Positions 13,351 to 25,808 of a DNA stretch of 64,000 nucleotides are shown piece after piece. The position numbers were made by a program, and so were the translations under genes. Origin of the DNA: Lineus longissimus (lineage: Eukaryota > Nemertea > Pilidiophora > Heteronemertea > Lineidae); assembly GCF_910592395.1 (NCBI RefSeq), contig NC_088325.1:5053501-5117500 (forward strand), in the 5' to 3' direction. The notes below the pieces were generated by a model that worked only from the letters and a program-made list of their open reading frames with translations, ran no database searches and had not been told where the DNA came from. The stretch's first letter is position 1, and each line of letters begins with the position of its first letter.

Positions 13351-14960
13351 CGAGTAAAATGCATTGAATCTGAGGATGATATTCAGTTCTCATGTCTCAT
13401 ATAATCATTTGGTTATCTCGACCGTCCAGTTACCCATTGACTCAGAACTAAGTAGGGCTTATTCTTTGCTCTAGAACACACAGATGAAACAGCTATGACC
13501 TTTCCAAGAGTCGAATCTACGACCTCCTGAGTTTGAGCCCGGTGCTCTTCCCTCCATCCTGTCTCTGCCACAACTCTCAAATTGTAGTACTAGTGAAATG
13601 TTCACAAATAGATAGCCTAATGGTTTATCTGATCCCAAAACTGTCATCTGCATTTATTACACAACAGTGACAGCAAAAGTTATTTCAACTATTGCTGGCT
13701 AACGATAGAAGATAAGGACATTTATGCTGCACGTACAGTTACCACATAGGCAAGCACTCTAGGTTATGCCATACACAATGTCATTCTCGGTAAGAGGGTA
13801 ACTAGTAATAGAAAACACAGTGAGTCTATCCAAGGTATTTGCAGGGTGTTTGGAGCTTTTGCGAATGCCCCTTTAAGCCGCCGATTTTCCGCTAAATCCC
13901 ACAAAAATTCCACTAAGCGAGCCCACCCCGGCTCCTACTAGCAGCCACAAATGCGAATATCCGAGCGTGACACAGTCTGTTTTTCTATTACTACAAACTT
14001 TCCACTTTTTAAGAAATATATTTTGCTAAATTTTCAGCAACCCAAAACACCAAAAAATTAAGAGTAAATCACTATTTCTAAATCTAACAGCGTAATAATA
14101 CACTTCGCTCAGAAAATTAGACCAAAAATTTTACCACTAAGCCAGCACCTTACAAATCGAATAGCTGATCCCCAAGACCCCTCATACAACTATTGAAAGC
14201 TCAATACCGAAATGGCTCCGATAACACACTAAATTCGAAACTTACCACGCCATTGAATCCATAATAAAATTGCTACATCTAACATCGAACAGCACACAGC
14301 CATCTGCCTACGCCCAATCTCATTAATCAATTAAATTCCCGAGCTAAAAGCTGATATGCGCAGAAATAATAAATTATTTTATTCGCGTCAATCTGCGCGT
14401 GAAAAAAAAAAGAATAATTTTCTCGTCGATTTCAAAGTACATGTAACTCGGAATATTCGAGCCCCGTAGTTAATGCACTATACGATGGGTCATCAAACAA
14501 GTTTTATCATCGTCGGAAGTGAAGTCTGAGTATCGGGCACGTGTAGTAGTAGCATAGACATGTTTGATAGTCGCTCGACCCATTGATGCACTAATTAATA
14601 AGGTTTACCTCACCCTAAAGGCAGAATTAATTTTCTGAAGACAAATTAAAAAAGCTATCTCACTGTAAAAATGAGCTCATCCTTCTGATTTCTAAATCTG
14701 ACTCCCAGGGCATAAAAACTTGGCATGATTGCCAATCCACATTCAGGTGCCCATCTGTCTCAAGACGCCCTGATTTCTCCCTGATCCGCCCCATACTTTC
14801 GCAGTTCGCGGTGTTTGACAACTCTGACCACATAGTTGTTGAAGGGATGAGAACAACAATTTTTTTAATAATTTCAGTAGTTTTTTTGACTAAATAAAAG
14901 GCGGCGCTGTTGGTCCGTGAGAAATGTATCATTATTCTCAAATAATAGCACCTTCACTCC
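13351..14960. repeat. Diverged dispersed repeat, copy 2, with insertion
   Basis: Matches 1236-2690 in blocks. After TCTCGGTAAGAGGGTAAC it is interrupted by about 0.8 kb (13805-14594) that copy 1 lacks, then homology resumes at CTCACCCTAAAGGCAG. Near its right edge the interrupting sequence holds an inverted repeat (about 14470-14505 against 14555-14600), so it is probably a later insertion. Confidence 0.55.
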
Positions 14961-15429
14961 GAAATTCTTGAATGGCCGACATCATTTGTATAATTGCCTG
15001 AGTTCAACACAGTCAAAAACAGCAACAATGGGCTTAACATTTTCGCAGACCCTGATAACCTAATAGAGTTATCCGCTGAAGAAAACAGTTCTAAAATTCC
15101 AGAATTATTCTCCCGTGCACAATAGAATTCTATTGTGTATCCATTGTGTGAGGGAAAATAATTCTGGGCCACCCTGTAGTGAAATAGCTTACCGGCGCCT
15201 GGGCTACCTATGACGTCACGAATAGCCTAAGAAAGTTTCTAATCGGTTTGCCTCACAGCGCCTGTAGCTACCGGAGTTTTCATTCCTCTATGCCTCTTGG
15301 CATTTGGCTTATCCTTCCACGCCAGCAGACTTTCGATTCGGTCGGCCCAGAAATACAGCCACGGCATTAGAGAAAGCTGTGTGGTCTTGTGTTCACGGTG
15401 GTGTAGCCTGGGGGAAATCACTCCTCATT

Positions 15430-18344
15430 GACCGCCTCATTACCACTGACATTTAGAGCATGGCAGTACACTATTGAGACATACATTGTATTCTCATGAT
15501 AAAAAATACTAGCACCGTCTTCAATACAGTTTGTAGGATATACTTACTCTGTGGAAGAGAACTACTCACTTGCTGCTGATAATGGCAGAAGTAAAACACA
15601 CAGGGTTGGGCAATTTACAGGGAAAATGAGACATATTTATTATCAGTCTGAAAAATAGTGTGTTTGTCAAAGATTAAGTTATCTAGTATTTACCGTAGTT
15701 AGTCCTTCCGTCGATCTTCACCGATTCGCGTTGTCTTATGCCTGAATGCAGGCTGCTCGGGAACTTGGGAGGCCTGCCTTAAGGGCTACCTAATATCAAG
15801 ATAAGATCATCTGGTATCTTGAAAACGTATTTTCCAGGGTAATAACTATAGATGCATTTTGAGATAATTTGGGAAAATCCCAGTTGGAAATGAAAAAAAT
15901 GAAGAAATAATTATGTGGAATGTTACTGACTACCAGTTGACATGGTTGGTTCCAAATAGATATTCAGCAATTCTATTGTGACCTACCTATGCAATTGGTG
16001 GGTACCCCTAAAGCACAAAGTTGGTCACTTAAGTTAACCTTTAAAAGTGGTCTGTAATTTAGGGTTGATCTGTAGATATTCAGTTCACCACACAATCTAT
16101 CAGAGACCATCGGGGACCATAGTTACTTAAATCTTCTTATCTCATTTCTTATTGACCTCTCTTGTCTCTTTCAGCGTTCGCTTAGTAATCAGTCCACGCT
16201 TTTGGCAGAATAGTCATTCCCAGATGCTTTCGAACTCGAGTGACATGAAGGCGACCTGACGTAACCGCGCCTGTACAAAATAACAAGAATACAGCAGTTG
16301 CAATTTGCCATGTTAAGTATTTGACGCTTAAAAGTATGTTTCAACCACTCTCAGCACCAAAAACTACTCGCTAACCTTGTCTGTCAGTTACCTTCCGTCC
16401 ATGATCAACCGAATTGGCAGTGTACACATATCACCAATCTTGGAGCATTGTCAATTACGTATTACTGTCGATATCAAGATAATTTTTCATCTCCTTCGTT
16501 GATACATATCATAGCGTTTTTTCCTGCACTATGTTCGATCACTATCATTTTGGATGTTAGCAACTTGTCTCGCAGAGCTTTGTTTAATAACAAAAAGGCG
16601 GGAGTCTTGCCTGAAGATTTCTGTGAATCTATACACCATCAACATCATTGGCAGCAATATTTGCCATGTTTTGCCTATTGTATGAGTTGCACGCTTTTCT
16701 TAGATGACTGAAAGGACGCTCAAACTCGACTTTTCTCTGATGTATCAATCATGGTCAAAATCGATCAACGTCTATCTTTTTTCATCTGAAAATTAGAGTT
16801 TGCTTGACATGTTTGATCAATGTAGTGTGGGGTATTTATTTTACCAAGTTGAAGTAAATGGTGATTTGTATTTTTCCATTGTACCACATAAACCTATATT
16901 GTATTCATACTTTTATAGAGGCACTGAATTGTGCTGCTTTCAATGTACATTTTACTCTATTATGTGGACCGGCTGGGAGTTATGTAACAAGTAAAGGCCC
17001 ACAGCGCTGTAAGGGGTCCAGGCAAGTGGGCGTGAACCTATATGCGTATGTTCATTTGTATTGATGTGTATTTTGTAGTTTCATATTCATGCCTGATAAA
17101 CCACAGATTGTACGATCAGTATTTGTCAGACTGTAATTACGATAATGTACATTTTGCACAGGCATGTAGGTATCATAGTGCGCTAAAGATTGATGGGGGT
17201 CAGATGGGATGATATTCCTTGGAGATAAAAGGTGTGTCGCTCAGTAGCTGATTTTTAGAAATATGGTAGGCCTTGTTTGACCCTACATGTATATACATAT
17301 GCGAAGGTAGTTGGGCAGGACTTGAGTTTTTGATTAGCCCCTTGCCTCCCCATAGTTTGGTGAGTTTTGGAATATATTAGTACCATATGTCAAGGTGTCT
17401 CGCTTTTCGGGGATATAAGTCTACTTTTGACCACTCTGTAGTAATGTGGCAATTGCATCGTCACATGATATCCAAGTTTCATTTAATTTTAGAAGGTTAT
17501 TGGTTAACTGTGACATACAGTATGGGAATTTAAAGGCAATGACGGCTTCAGATCATGATTTCTGTGATATTGGTAAACTTGATAAGTATTTGGACATTCA
17601 ATTATTCAAGAGTCGACCCATGGACCGATCTAACTCTGGCAAATGTAAGGTTGATCATGGTCACCACCTTTAATAGAGCCGAAATAAATATACAATACAC
17701 CGATAATAAAACAGGACACAATGCTATTTTAGCCTGAAAAGAAAGAGCAATTAGATTCGCTCAGGTCCACTTAATTTGGCTTTTGTAAGTTTTAAAGAGA
17801 CCAAAATAAACAAATAAAGGAAACGTTCCATGCTGCACCATGCAAAACTTAAATGAACCAAACCGAATGAGACTATGTGAATAATATTATATTTTATTCC
17901 ATAAACATATTTGATCGAATCCTGCAGTGAGTAGTATTGTACATTTGATCTATCAGTTCAGGTTTAAAACGTTTATTTGGCTTGTTTAGTTTGGCTTGTT
18001 TCATTTGGCTCGTTTCAACATTTACATACTACCAACATTAGCCTAACACTGACAGTTCATATACACAGTATGTTTAGCGTTCAGAAGTTGGGTCATTGTT
18101 TTATGCAAACTCGCCACAGGTGCACGGTTATCGGATTGTAAGACAACGAAGTTATTAAAGCGAACTAAATGTAGATGGGAGTCATGGATGGTGTGGATCT
18201 ATTTTTGAGATTAAGGTGGTATAGTCTGGGGGTATAGTTGAATTTTAGGGATATTATTTTTGTATTTTCGGCCTTATGCTTCGATATTTGAGCATGACAT
18301 GGTTTCAGTACCTAGTTGTATGACATTTGGAACATCAGTATCAT
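15430..18344. other. No gene seen
   Basis: Low-complexity and AT-rich sequence. Open frames at 16448-16711, 16800-16994 and 17446-17673 have no recognised domain and no convincing flanking splice pattern. I see nothing I can support. Confidence 0.45.
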
Positions 18345-19205
18345 TTTTAGCTCAGCTGACAAAGTCAGCGGAGCTAGTCAAATAGCTATTCGTGTGGTGT
18401 CCGTCCTTCCTTATATCCATCCATCTGTAGACAAATTGGGCATTTTGTAACCGTAAGACCTAGGCACATCAAATCTGGCTTAAAGGAAGAACATCATATG
18501 CTGCAGACCATAATATGCTGCAGACAGAAAATTGATCGTGTTTTCGACTTAAATTCTTCTCACCAGAGGGCCATAGCCGTAAAATGCAAAGACATTTTTT
18601 GTCGCTTTACTCTTATAGATAGAGGCTTGAAATAAAGTTGAGGAAGTATGTATACAAGTAGGTTTTGATATGAAATTGGATTAGTTTTGATTGATACTAC
18701 CAGTTGAAGTTACTGAGCAAAATCTCTGTTGACTTAGTTAACTTGATTTGAATTTCCCGCTCTTTTTTAACTCCGAAGGTTGTGGGTTTGATCCCACCTC
18801 AGGGTAACTTTTTTTCCTTTTTTCCCATTTCCGATTTTCTTTTTTCCTTTTTAATTTGGCAGGCGGCCATCTTGGAAATCACATTTTGCCAGTTCAAATC
18901 CTTTTGCTGTAGCTAGAGTGACTAAATGGTGGGCGTATCTGAAAGTCTCCATTATGTATATCATTTTCGATTTGACCTACTCTTCATGGTCATAGGGCTC
19001 AAGCTCTTATACTTTACTTATACGAAGTACGTTTTGGCATTATTTGTCAAATAGTCTTTTTACTTTGGTATATATGCGTGATAGGCACATCAATATCTTA
19101 GCAATATCGAGGCTGAAAAAGACCTACCAGGTGCTTTCCATGTTTTGTACTTTGTGCCCGTGTATTTCAGCTGAGCGCCTGTACCTTGGGCCTCTTTTTG
19201 GTCAG
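18345..19205. repeat. Dispersed repeat starting AGCTCAGCTGACAAAGTCAG, with tRNA-like arm
   Basis: Starts with the palindromic AGCTCAGCTGAC...GTCAGCGGAGCT, a style known from abundant dispersed repeats of marine invertebrates. Around 18785-18800 a T-arm-like hairpin (GTGGGTTTGATCCCAC) follows a short pyrimidine stretch. The CTGAGCGCC near 19170 may be its other end. No coding potential is seen. Confidence 0.5.
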
Positions 19206-19639
19206 ATATGAAGACTTTGATTTAGATTTTCATTAACTCTACCTCTAGCCCCTCTGTTGCAATGCGGCAATTGCATCGTCTTATACTTGACTAACCTTAT
19301 TGCCAGGATATTCATATTGGTTTAAAGTCTGCTGAATAGGCTCAAGCAATGAGGTTTGCCAAGTCTGTCATGGGAGGTAGCCCAAACCTGAAAATGATTT
19401 TCCTAGAGACAATGCTTTGGGCGACTAAGCATGAGATGTAGCCTAATCCTCCCCTTGGCCGAATGCAAGCACAGCTTAGCATCAGAGGTAGTCCAAATCC
19501 TCTTAGAAATAGCCTAACTTCGGATGAATGTTTACGTTTTGGTGAGGCTATCTAATGAGGTGCTTGTGATTGCAGGCCTCGGGTGTGAGCCTGTTGGAGC
19601 CCAATCTAGGTAAAAAGGGCTACAGGTAAAAAAGGATAC

Positions 19640-20433
19640 AGGTAAAAAAAACGTTTTACCTGTCTGATCAGTTGACCGGCTGTAAGGCCGTCTATTGAGT
19701 TGTATGTTTGGTTGTGACTCTGTCTGATCAGTTGACCGGCTGTAAGACCGTCGCTTGAGTTGACTGGTTGGTTTGGACTATGCAGGTAAAAAAAACCCTT
19801 TTTACGTGTAGCCTTTTTTACTGGTCCTTGCCGTAGCCATTTTTTACCGGCCCATCCTACGGTTTGCGCTTTGTTCGCGAAGGGTTAATCATGCCGCAAT
19901 TGTGAAAGGAAACTTAAGAAAGGTATCAAAATTGTGTGGTGTTTTGGTCGGAGTTATGATGCTGTAGATATGCGTGATGTAAATAATTACGGTAAACATT
20001 TCATGTACATCATTGTTTTGCTCAGTTTATAGTAATAAAACTTATTGATATATGACATTTTAGTTGTCTGTTTCTGAGACTATTAGTTGGACAGGATTGG
20101 TTTCAAATCAGCGATGATTTTGGGTTGTGACATTATTGCCTTTGATGAACTAGCTGGTGTTATTGATATTTGGAGCCGCCCCATTTATGGTTGTGACGTT
20201 GTCTTTGTCTGTTTTATTGGTAACGCCTTACCGCTCAAACTTACTGGCACTCCGTTACACAAGTTTTAGGTTAGAAATTAACTGAGTCCGAATTTTGTAA
20301 GGAATTGAAGGATACATGGAGATTGCATATTATGCACAGTCTCTTGTTTACACAGTTGACTTGCTGGTTATCAATTGGAATTGACCGGCTCCAAGGCTGT
20401 CTCTTGAATTAACTAGATGGTTGCGAATATCTT
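19640..20433. repeat. ~60-bp minisatellite, left block
   Basis: Degenerate units with GTCTGATCAGTTGACCGGC, TGTAAGGCCGTCTATTGAGT and GGTTGTGACT at 19660-19780 and again at 20375-20433, separated by unrelated sequence at about 19800-20340. The same unit continues at 21685-22350 beyond a LINE, so the LINE landed inside the array. Confidence 0.75.
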
Positions 20434-21684
20434 CTTAAAGTTACCAATGACATACTCACATCCTTGGATGTAGGACATGAGGGTCTCTTGGTGTTACTCG
20501 ATCTTTCTGCGGCCTTTGATACGGTTGACCACACCATTCTGCTTGGCAGACTCCAGGAGAGGATAGGACTCTCGGACACTGCCCTGCACTGGTTCAGCTC
20601 ATATCTCGAGGACAGACAACTTTCTGTGTGTATACAGGGTTTTACGTCAGCTGCTGTGTCACTGGAGTATGGAGTGCCGCAAGGGTCTGTGTTGGGCCCA
20701 GTACTTTTCACGATATATACAATTCCATTGGGAGACGTCATGAATAGAGCATGCATTCCATATCAATTGTACGCTGATGATAATCAGTTGTTGACTTCTG
20801 CTCGATGTGGTGACAACGCCCAGTGTAGCGCCATGGTTGCCTCCACGGAGGGTGGAATAGGCCATATCCAGTCTTGGCTGTCAACAAATTGGCTCTGTCT
20901 TAATGCCCCAAAAACGGACATGGTCAATTTTGTGTCAACGCGTCGACAGGGATCCATTCCCAGTATCAGTATCAGCGGAGTTCAGATTCCAAAATCTGAA
21001 TGCGTTAAGGACCTGGGAGTGTGGCTCGATGAGGGAATGACTATGCAGACTCAAGTGAAAATGACATGCAAAGCTGCCTATGCCAGCCTCTACAAAATTG
21101 GGAGGATAAGGAAATACCTAGATCGTCACTCAGTAGTAAGGCTTGTGCACGCATTGGTTGTCTCCCGACTAGACACTAACAATGCCATACTCTATGGTCT
21201 ACCAGATAAGACCCTGGCTCCTTTGCAACGTGTGCTAAATTCCGCTGCTAGGCTTGTTTGTCGCCGCAGGAAATTTGACAGCATCACCCCACTGCTCCGC
21301 GAGCTCCATTGGCTTCCTGTCAAGGCAAGAGTCGTTTACAAAGTTCTGACTCTTGTACACAAGACAGTAGTGAGCAGTGGGGGTCCGATGTACCTGTCAG
21401 ATTTGCTGGTGGCGACAAGCGGCTGTACGAGGTCCACCACGTTCAAGGCGCTTAAAATCAAAAGAAGTAAGTCCAGGTATGGTGACCGCAGCTTCTCATG
21501 CTGTGGCCCATACCTGTGGAACAAACTTCCTGTTTCCGTCAGGGCTCTACCAGAAACATCATTTAAGAGGCAACTCAAAACTACCTTGTTTGAGGACTAT
21601 TTAGGGGGGGTGGCGCCTTGAGCGTGGTGGACCACGGAAAGGCGCCCAATATAAGTTTTTCAATTCATTCATTCATTCATCTCT
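20434..21684 (+). mobile_element. 5'-truncated LINE (CR1/L2-like) inside the minisatellite
   Basis: Minisatellite sequence stops at about 20433 and resumes at about 21685. Between them is the RT-to-C-terminus part of a LINE. It ends in a short CATT/ATTC microsatellite (21663-21681), as CR1/L2-clade LINEs often do instead of a poly(A) tail. The endonuclease domain and the N-terminal part of RT are absent, the usual result of incomplete reverse transcription. Confidence 0.8.
20464..21621 (+). CDS. Non-LTR reverse transcriptase, C-terminal part
   Basis: 385 codons with no stop. The first catalytic Asp is in LLDLSAAFDTVD (Asp13), the GVPQGSVLGP block is at residues 70-79 and YADD at 103-106. The C-terminal region has the DRSFSCCGPYLWNKLP and FKRQLKTTLF-type motifs that follow RT in CR1/L2/jockey-like LINEs. 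The given start is only the first in-frame ATG of a truncated copy; homology runs upstream of it. The long intact frame suggests a fairly recent insertion. It cannot be autonomous without the endonuclease. Confidence 0.85.
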   Translation: MDVGHEGLLVLLDLSAAFDTVDHTILLGRLQERIGLSDTALHWFSSYLEDRQLSVCIQGFTSAAVSLEYGVPQGSVLGPVLFTIYTIPLGDVMNRACIPYQLYADDNQLLTSARCGDNAQCSAMVASTEGGIGHIQSWLSTNWLCLNAPKTDMVNFVSTRRQGSIPSISISGVQIPKSECVKDLGVWLDEGMTMQTQVKMTCKAAYASLYKIGRIRKYLDRHSVVRLVHALVVSRLDTNNAILYGLPDKTLAPLQRVLNSAARLVCRRRKFDSITPLLRELHWLPVKARVVYKVLTLVHKTVVSSGGPMYLSDLLVATSGCTRSTTFKALKIKRSKSRYGDRSFSCCGPYLWNKLPVSVRALPETSFKRQLKTTLFEDYLGGVAP

Positions 21685-22350
21685 GATGGGCTGGCCGACT
21701 AAAATGTTGTCTCTTGATTTGACTGGCTGGGTGTGAATCTCTCTGATGGGATGACCGGCTCCCAGGCTGTCTCTTCAGTTGGCTGGATGGGTGTGAATAA
21801 CTGATGAGTTGACTGGCTGTAACGCTGTCTCTTGAGTTAACTGGATGGTTGTTAAACTGTTAGATTAGTTGACTGCCTGGGACGTTGTTTCTTGAGTTGA
21901 CTGGCTGGGTGTGAATCTAACTGATGAGTTGACTGGCTGTAAGGCGGTCTATTGAGCTGGCTGGATGGTTGTGAAACTGCTAGATGAGTTGACTGGCTGA
22001 AAGGCTGTCTCTTAAGCTGACTGGGTGCTAGTGACTATCTCTGATGAGTTGGCTGGTAAGGCTAATCTCTTAAGTCAACTGGCTGGTTGTGAATCAGTCT
22101 GATGAGTTGACAGCCTGTAAGGCTGTCTCTTAAGTCAACTCGCTGGTTGTGATTCTGTCTAATGAGTTCAAAGGCTTTAAGGATGTCTAATGAGCTGACT
22201 AGCTTGCTGTGAATCTGTCTAATGAGTTGACAGGCTGTTAAGTTGCCCCTTGAGGTATTGGCTGGTAGCGAATCTGTCTGTTGTCTTGACCAGGTATAAT
22301 GTTGTCTCTTGAGTCAACTGGCTTGTTGTGAATATGTCTGATGAGTTTTT
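21685..22350. repeat. ~60-bp minisatellite, right block
   Basis: About ten degenerate units with GTCTGATGAGTTGAC, TGGCTGTAAGGCTGTCTC and TTGAGTTGACTGGCTGG. It is the continuation of the array that begins near 19640. Confidence 0.85.
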
Positions 22351-22764
22351 ACGCCGATTAGAACTGTTCAAGGGCCAAAACTATTCTCGCTTCAAATCAT
22401 CGTCTGCATGCACGAACAAACCTAACGACACAGCAATTTTCCATACGCAACCAAAAGAGTGCGCATAAAACCCCTCAAAATCACTTTGTTTCATTTCATT
22501 TCACTTTGAAATGCAATATGACAGCTTTTTTATTTTTGGGAAAAAAAAACCGGAGAAAAGTCTTGTAGTTTCGTGGATGAGGTATTTCACCACATTCAGA
22601 TTGCAATAGCGGCCATTTCAAGGATGGACGGAACGACGTCGATTTAAGTAGTTTCATGCGCAAGGAGGTTGCACGCATGGGTCACTTGGCTAAATATGTG
22701 TAAAGTATTACACATTTCGAATCTCCACAGCCATGACAGTGGGTGCACGGTGTCCAACGTCAAC

Positions 22765-22990
22765 TATAATATAGTAGTAGTAGAGGTTTAGTTCTTATAT
22801 AGCGCTTTTCCATGTTCCCCTGATCAAAGCGCTTTTGGAATATCATTTTATTACCCCGGCCTCCACAGAAGTCAATCGGGGGCTTCAAGGAGAAACCAGA
22901 AGGCGCTCACTTGAACTCGACCAGTAGGGGAACAAAGTAGTGACTCGGCCGGGAGTCGAACCTCTTCCACTGCGCTACTGCTGCCCCATA
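22765..22990 (-). repeat. tRNA-derived SINE
   Basis: Read on the minus strand it begins with a tRNA-like head: CAGTAGCGCAGTGGAAGAGG (A box) followed closely by GGTTCGACTCCCGG (B box). The other end has AAGCGCT...ATATAAGAACTAAACC, the AGCGCTTTT/ATATAGCGC style that recurs in invertebrate SINEs. It is too degenerate and too long to be a functional tRNA. Confidence 0.65.
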
Positions 22991-24296
22991 CCATTCTCAG
23001 GGGTCAATGCGCTCCCCATTTCCGGTGGCTCTTATTGACCCCTGTATACATTCATATATAACAGATAACGTCTCGCCCGAAATCCAGAGGTGACGTAGCA
23101 AAATGACCTATTACCCGTCTACTTTGCCGTGACGTGTCACTACGGTTTCTACAAGACAAAAATATTTCTGTGGCAAACCAAATAATCTTTCAATTGAGAA
23201 CTGGTCTTATGGTAGACATAAATACAGATATCTGATACAAACATACAAAAATAAATTCTCTGTCGCTAATTTCCATATTACATTTGCCACCTGCAGCAAA
23301 TAAGGTACCATTAAAAAAAAAACCAAGTGGCTGTCATTTAATCCTGATGACAAGCAGGCATTTCACAATAATCATACAGCACATGGCTAGTATTTGTCTG
23401 TGGTATTGTAGTTAGTGTCGTATTTTAATGCAGGTTAATTTGACGCATTGAGGAAATTAATCATAGTAATATATATGACCAAAATCAAAAGAGATTTCAA
23501 CCCTATTCTCGGAGGCTTTAATTGGTGTTCACATAATAACCAGAAGCACAATTTTCATATTAATAATCTGATGCTAATACGAGTAATTAAACGACATGTG
23601 ATATCGAGTGACGCCATCGATATTAATGTAAATTGTCATTAACTTATCACAAAGTTTATTTAGATATTTCCAGGGAATAATGAGCGCCCGGAAGTTGAGC
23701 TCATTGACCCCTGGGAATAGAAGTTGCACGCTGCCAACCAGTAAACTTACATTCTGCATATTTCACTTGGGTGCAACGAGACTCAGGAACGCAATACAAG
23801 TCATAGTATTAAGGGCAGTCATGAATAATTATAGGATAATAACTACATGTATACAATTAACAAACACGAGTTCAGAGTACATATTTGTACATATACAATT
23901 ACTTCTTAGTCAGTTATATTCTTCTGTCCCGTATTAGTATCATATCACAAGTATCACATCATATTATAGTCATATGGCATTCCTGCCGCGGAAAATGCTT
24001 TGTTTAAAAGTCTATATACATGTAATCTGATAATTTGCCACAATAACGATGTCAGGGAATTCAAAACAGTAGGTCTGACTAGGAAAAGGCCAACCTGGTT
24101 TCATCAAGTGACAAAACTTTATGTCATACCCCCAAGAGTCATTGCGTTCAAGGAGACAATATTCAATACCATCAAGAGTCATCACCTTGATCAGGTGGAG
24201 TTACCTGGCAGATGTTATTAAGATACAAGTGTAAAATCGTTACACTTTTCTCGGAGTTCGTCATCTTATACTAAAAGAGCTTTGACCGCTCCCACG
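22991..24296. other. No gene seen; upstream region of candidate receptor gene
   Basis: No exon recognised. If the signal-peptide exon at 24297 is real, its promoter and 5' UTR should lie near 24000-24296. I see no clear core-promoter motif. Confidence 0.4.
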
Positions 24297-24342
24297 ATGA
24301 AACTTCTACCACCTTTGGCATTTATGCTTCTCCAGTTTCAAA
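24297..24342 (+). CDS. Candidate receptor gene, exon 1: signal peptide
   Basis: ATG followed by a short strongly hydrophobic peptide (MKLLPPLAFMLLQFQ) ending in a good donor, CAAA|GTAAGT. The exon is 46 nt and leaves one base (phase 1), typical of signal-peptide exons of immunoglobulin-type and other cell-surface receptors. It lies 2.2 kb upstream of a transmembrane exon on the same strand. The link to the later exons is inferred from order and strand; the extracellular exons between them are not settled. Confidence 0.55.
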
Positions 24343-24852
24343 GTAAGTAATTTTTGCGAACGTCGATTGTTTTTCTTTTGTGTCAGTCTTCATTTATTTT
24401 TCTGGTGTCTCACAAGCATAAACTGTATTTTCAACGATTTTATATGCCATCTACTCATTAGGATCAACTCGATATGTGACACTCAGCGATCAGACGTAGT
24501 GATGACGTCACATCAGTAGCAGCGAATTGCCATACAAATCATACCATACAAAGAGGATTTGAACTTTGAAATCAGGCAAACCACCCCAGGACTTGCAGGG
24601 AAAGAGGACCAATTACCAACTGTCCAGAAAGCCCTAGCAATGGAGCTGATTGACAGAGGATACCCACGTGACACCAGGTTTGTGTTTTTTTCTAATAGAC
24701 ACGCCCATTCGCAATTCAGCTCACCACTGAACTCCAGTCAACAACCTGTTGCGAAAACCATTAAATGCATATCATCGGTTGCAATGAATCATAACTCTTA
24801 GCAGCGCATTATTAGGCTTGAACCGGTATTAAAATGTTGTGCGTTTCTGCAA

Positions 24853-25137
24853 AGGCACAGAAGGCTCATTCCAAATTCCAAATTCTAAATCTGATCTGAT
24901 CAATCCGATGAGGTTTTGCTTTCGACCAATACGCTATCTGATTGGTCAAAATCGAAACCTCATCCGACTGGTCAGATCAGATTGAAATTTGGAATTTGGA
25001 ATTTCGCATTTTGCATTTCGAATTTCGCATTTGGAATTTGGAATTTCAAATTTGCATCTTGGCTAGTTTGGTAAGACCTGAATTAGGAATTTGGAATCTG
25101 GAATTCCGCATTTCGGATTTGGAATGAGCCTTCTGGG
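24853..25137. mobile_element. Small foldback/MITE with GGAATTTGGAATTT arms
   Basis: Ends are inverted copies of AGAAGGCTCATTCCAAAT. An inner inverted repeat pairs 24891-24925 (TCTGATCTGATCAATCCGATGAGG) with about 24953-24985. The right arm is expanded by a GGAATTTCGCATTT-like tandem repeat. It has no coding capacity and lies in an intron of the candidate receptor gene. Confidence 0.65.
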
Positions 25138-25537
25138 CTTTCGTGCGTTTCCGTGTTGCCCAATATTGTTTGTTTTCTGTTTTTCCTTCTTGGCAGGTCT
25201 TGGTTTCTATATCTGTTTAGAGAATTCAAAGCTACAATGAACTGTGGAGAACAACCGCATACAGGTGTTACACCGGCCTCTGAAAAGAATGAGAAACTGC
25301 ACAGGTGCCTCCCCCGCCTGGGCGTCGAAAATGTATAAATACAGTGGTTTCTATCTCGGTACTGCGCAACTGACTAGACGTCAACAACGGCTAGCGCACA
25401 TAAGTCCTTAATATCATTTCTCCATATAACAAGTATGTCCTATAAATACACATTTTCTTCAACTCTTATCATCGCATGATCATTGTTTAAACCATTTTCT
25501 TCAAAGTTGTCCTTTATCCATTTTGCAGAGAAACCCC

Positions 25538-25808
25538 AAACGACCCTCATATGTGTGAACCGGATAGACAACATACTTAATTACCGTGCGCTGGAAACAA
25601 GTGACTGGAAAATATACAGCAATTAAGATCGTGTACTGCCAGTAAGGTACTGAAGACTGCAGGAATTCCACCGTGCCTAACACAGATGATAACATTGCAG
25701 CCTTTTTCGTTGATGCCGACAAGACATATAATTAGTTTGTGGTGGTTGAAGATGGTGGGGATGTTGTATACAGGAGCACGGTTTTTGTTGATTTTCACAC
25801 AAACACGT
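25538..25808 (+). pseudogene. Candidate extracellular exon of the receptor gene, apparently broken
   Basis: A pyrimidine tract with acceptor TTTTGCAG|AGAAACC at the left and a strong donor, ACACGTCAG|GTGAGT, at the right bracket this stretch. The last part, read as VVVEDGGDVVYRSTVFVDF, joins in frame to the transmembrane exon (phase 1, G|TT). Further upstream, frames with beta-strand-like, Cys-containing sequence (VRWKQVTGKYTAIKIVYC) are interrupted by stops at about 25645 and 25733. Either the exon is decayed, or an inner acceptor (AATTAG|TTTGTGG) starts a shorter exon at about 25735. The fold is not identified. Confidence 0.35.

Noticed and set aside
20409-21578. Minus-strand frames opposite the LINE
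   Set aside because: Antisense of the intact RT frame.
22765-22990. Functional tRNA gene
   Set aside because: The A and B boxes are present, but no closed cloverleaf; SINE.
24559-24690. Extracellular exon ending ACCAG|GTTTGT
   Set aside because: No acceptor in a compatible phase with exon 1 and no recognisable fold.
24942-25127. Frame with repeated WNLEFRI units
   Set aside because: Translation of the GGAATTTGGAATTT arm of a MITE.
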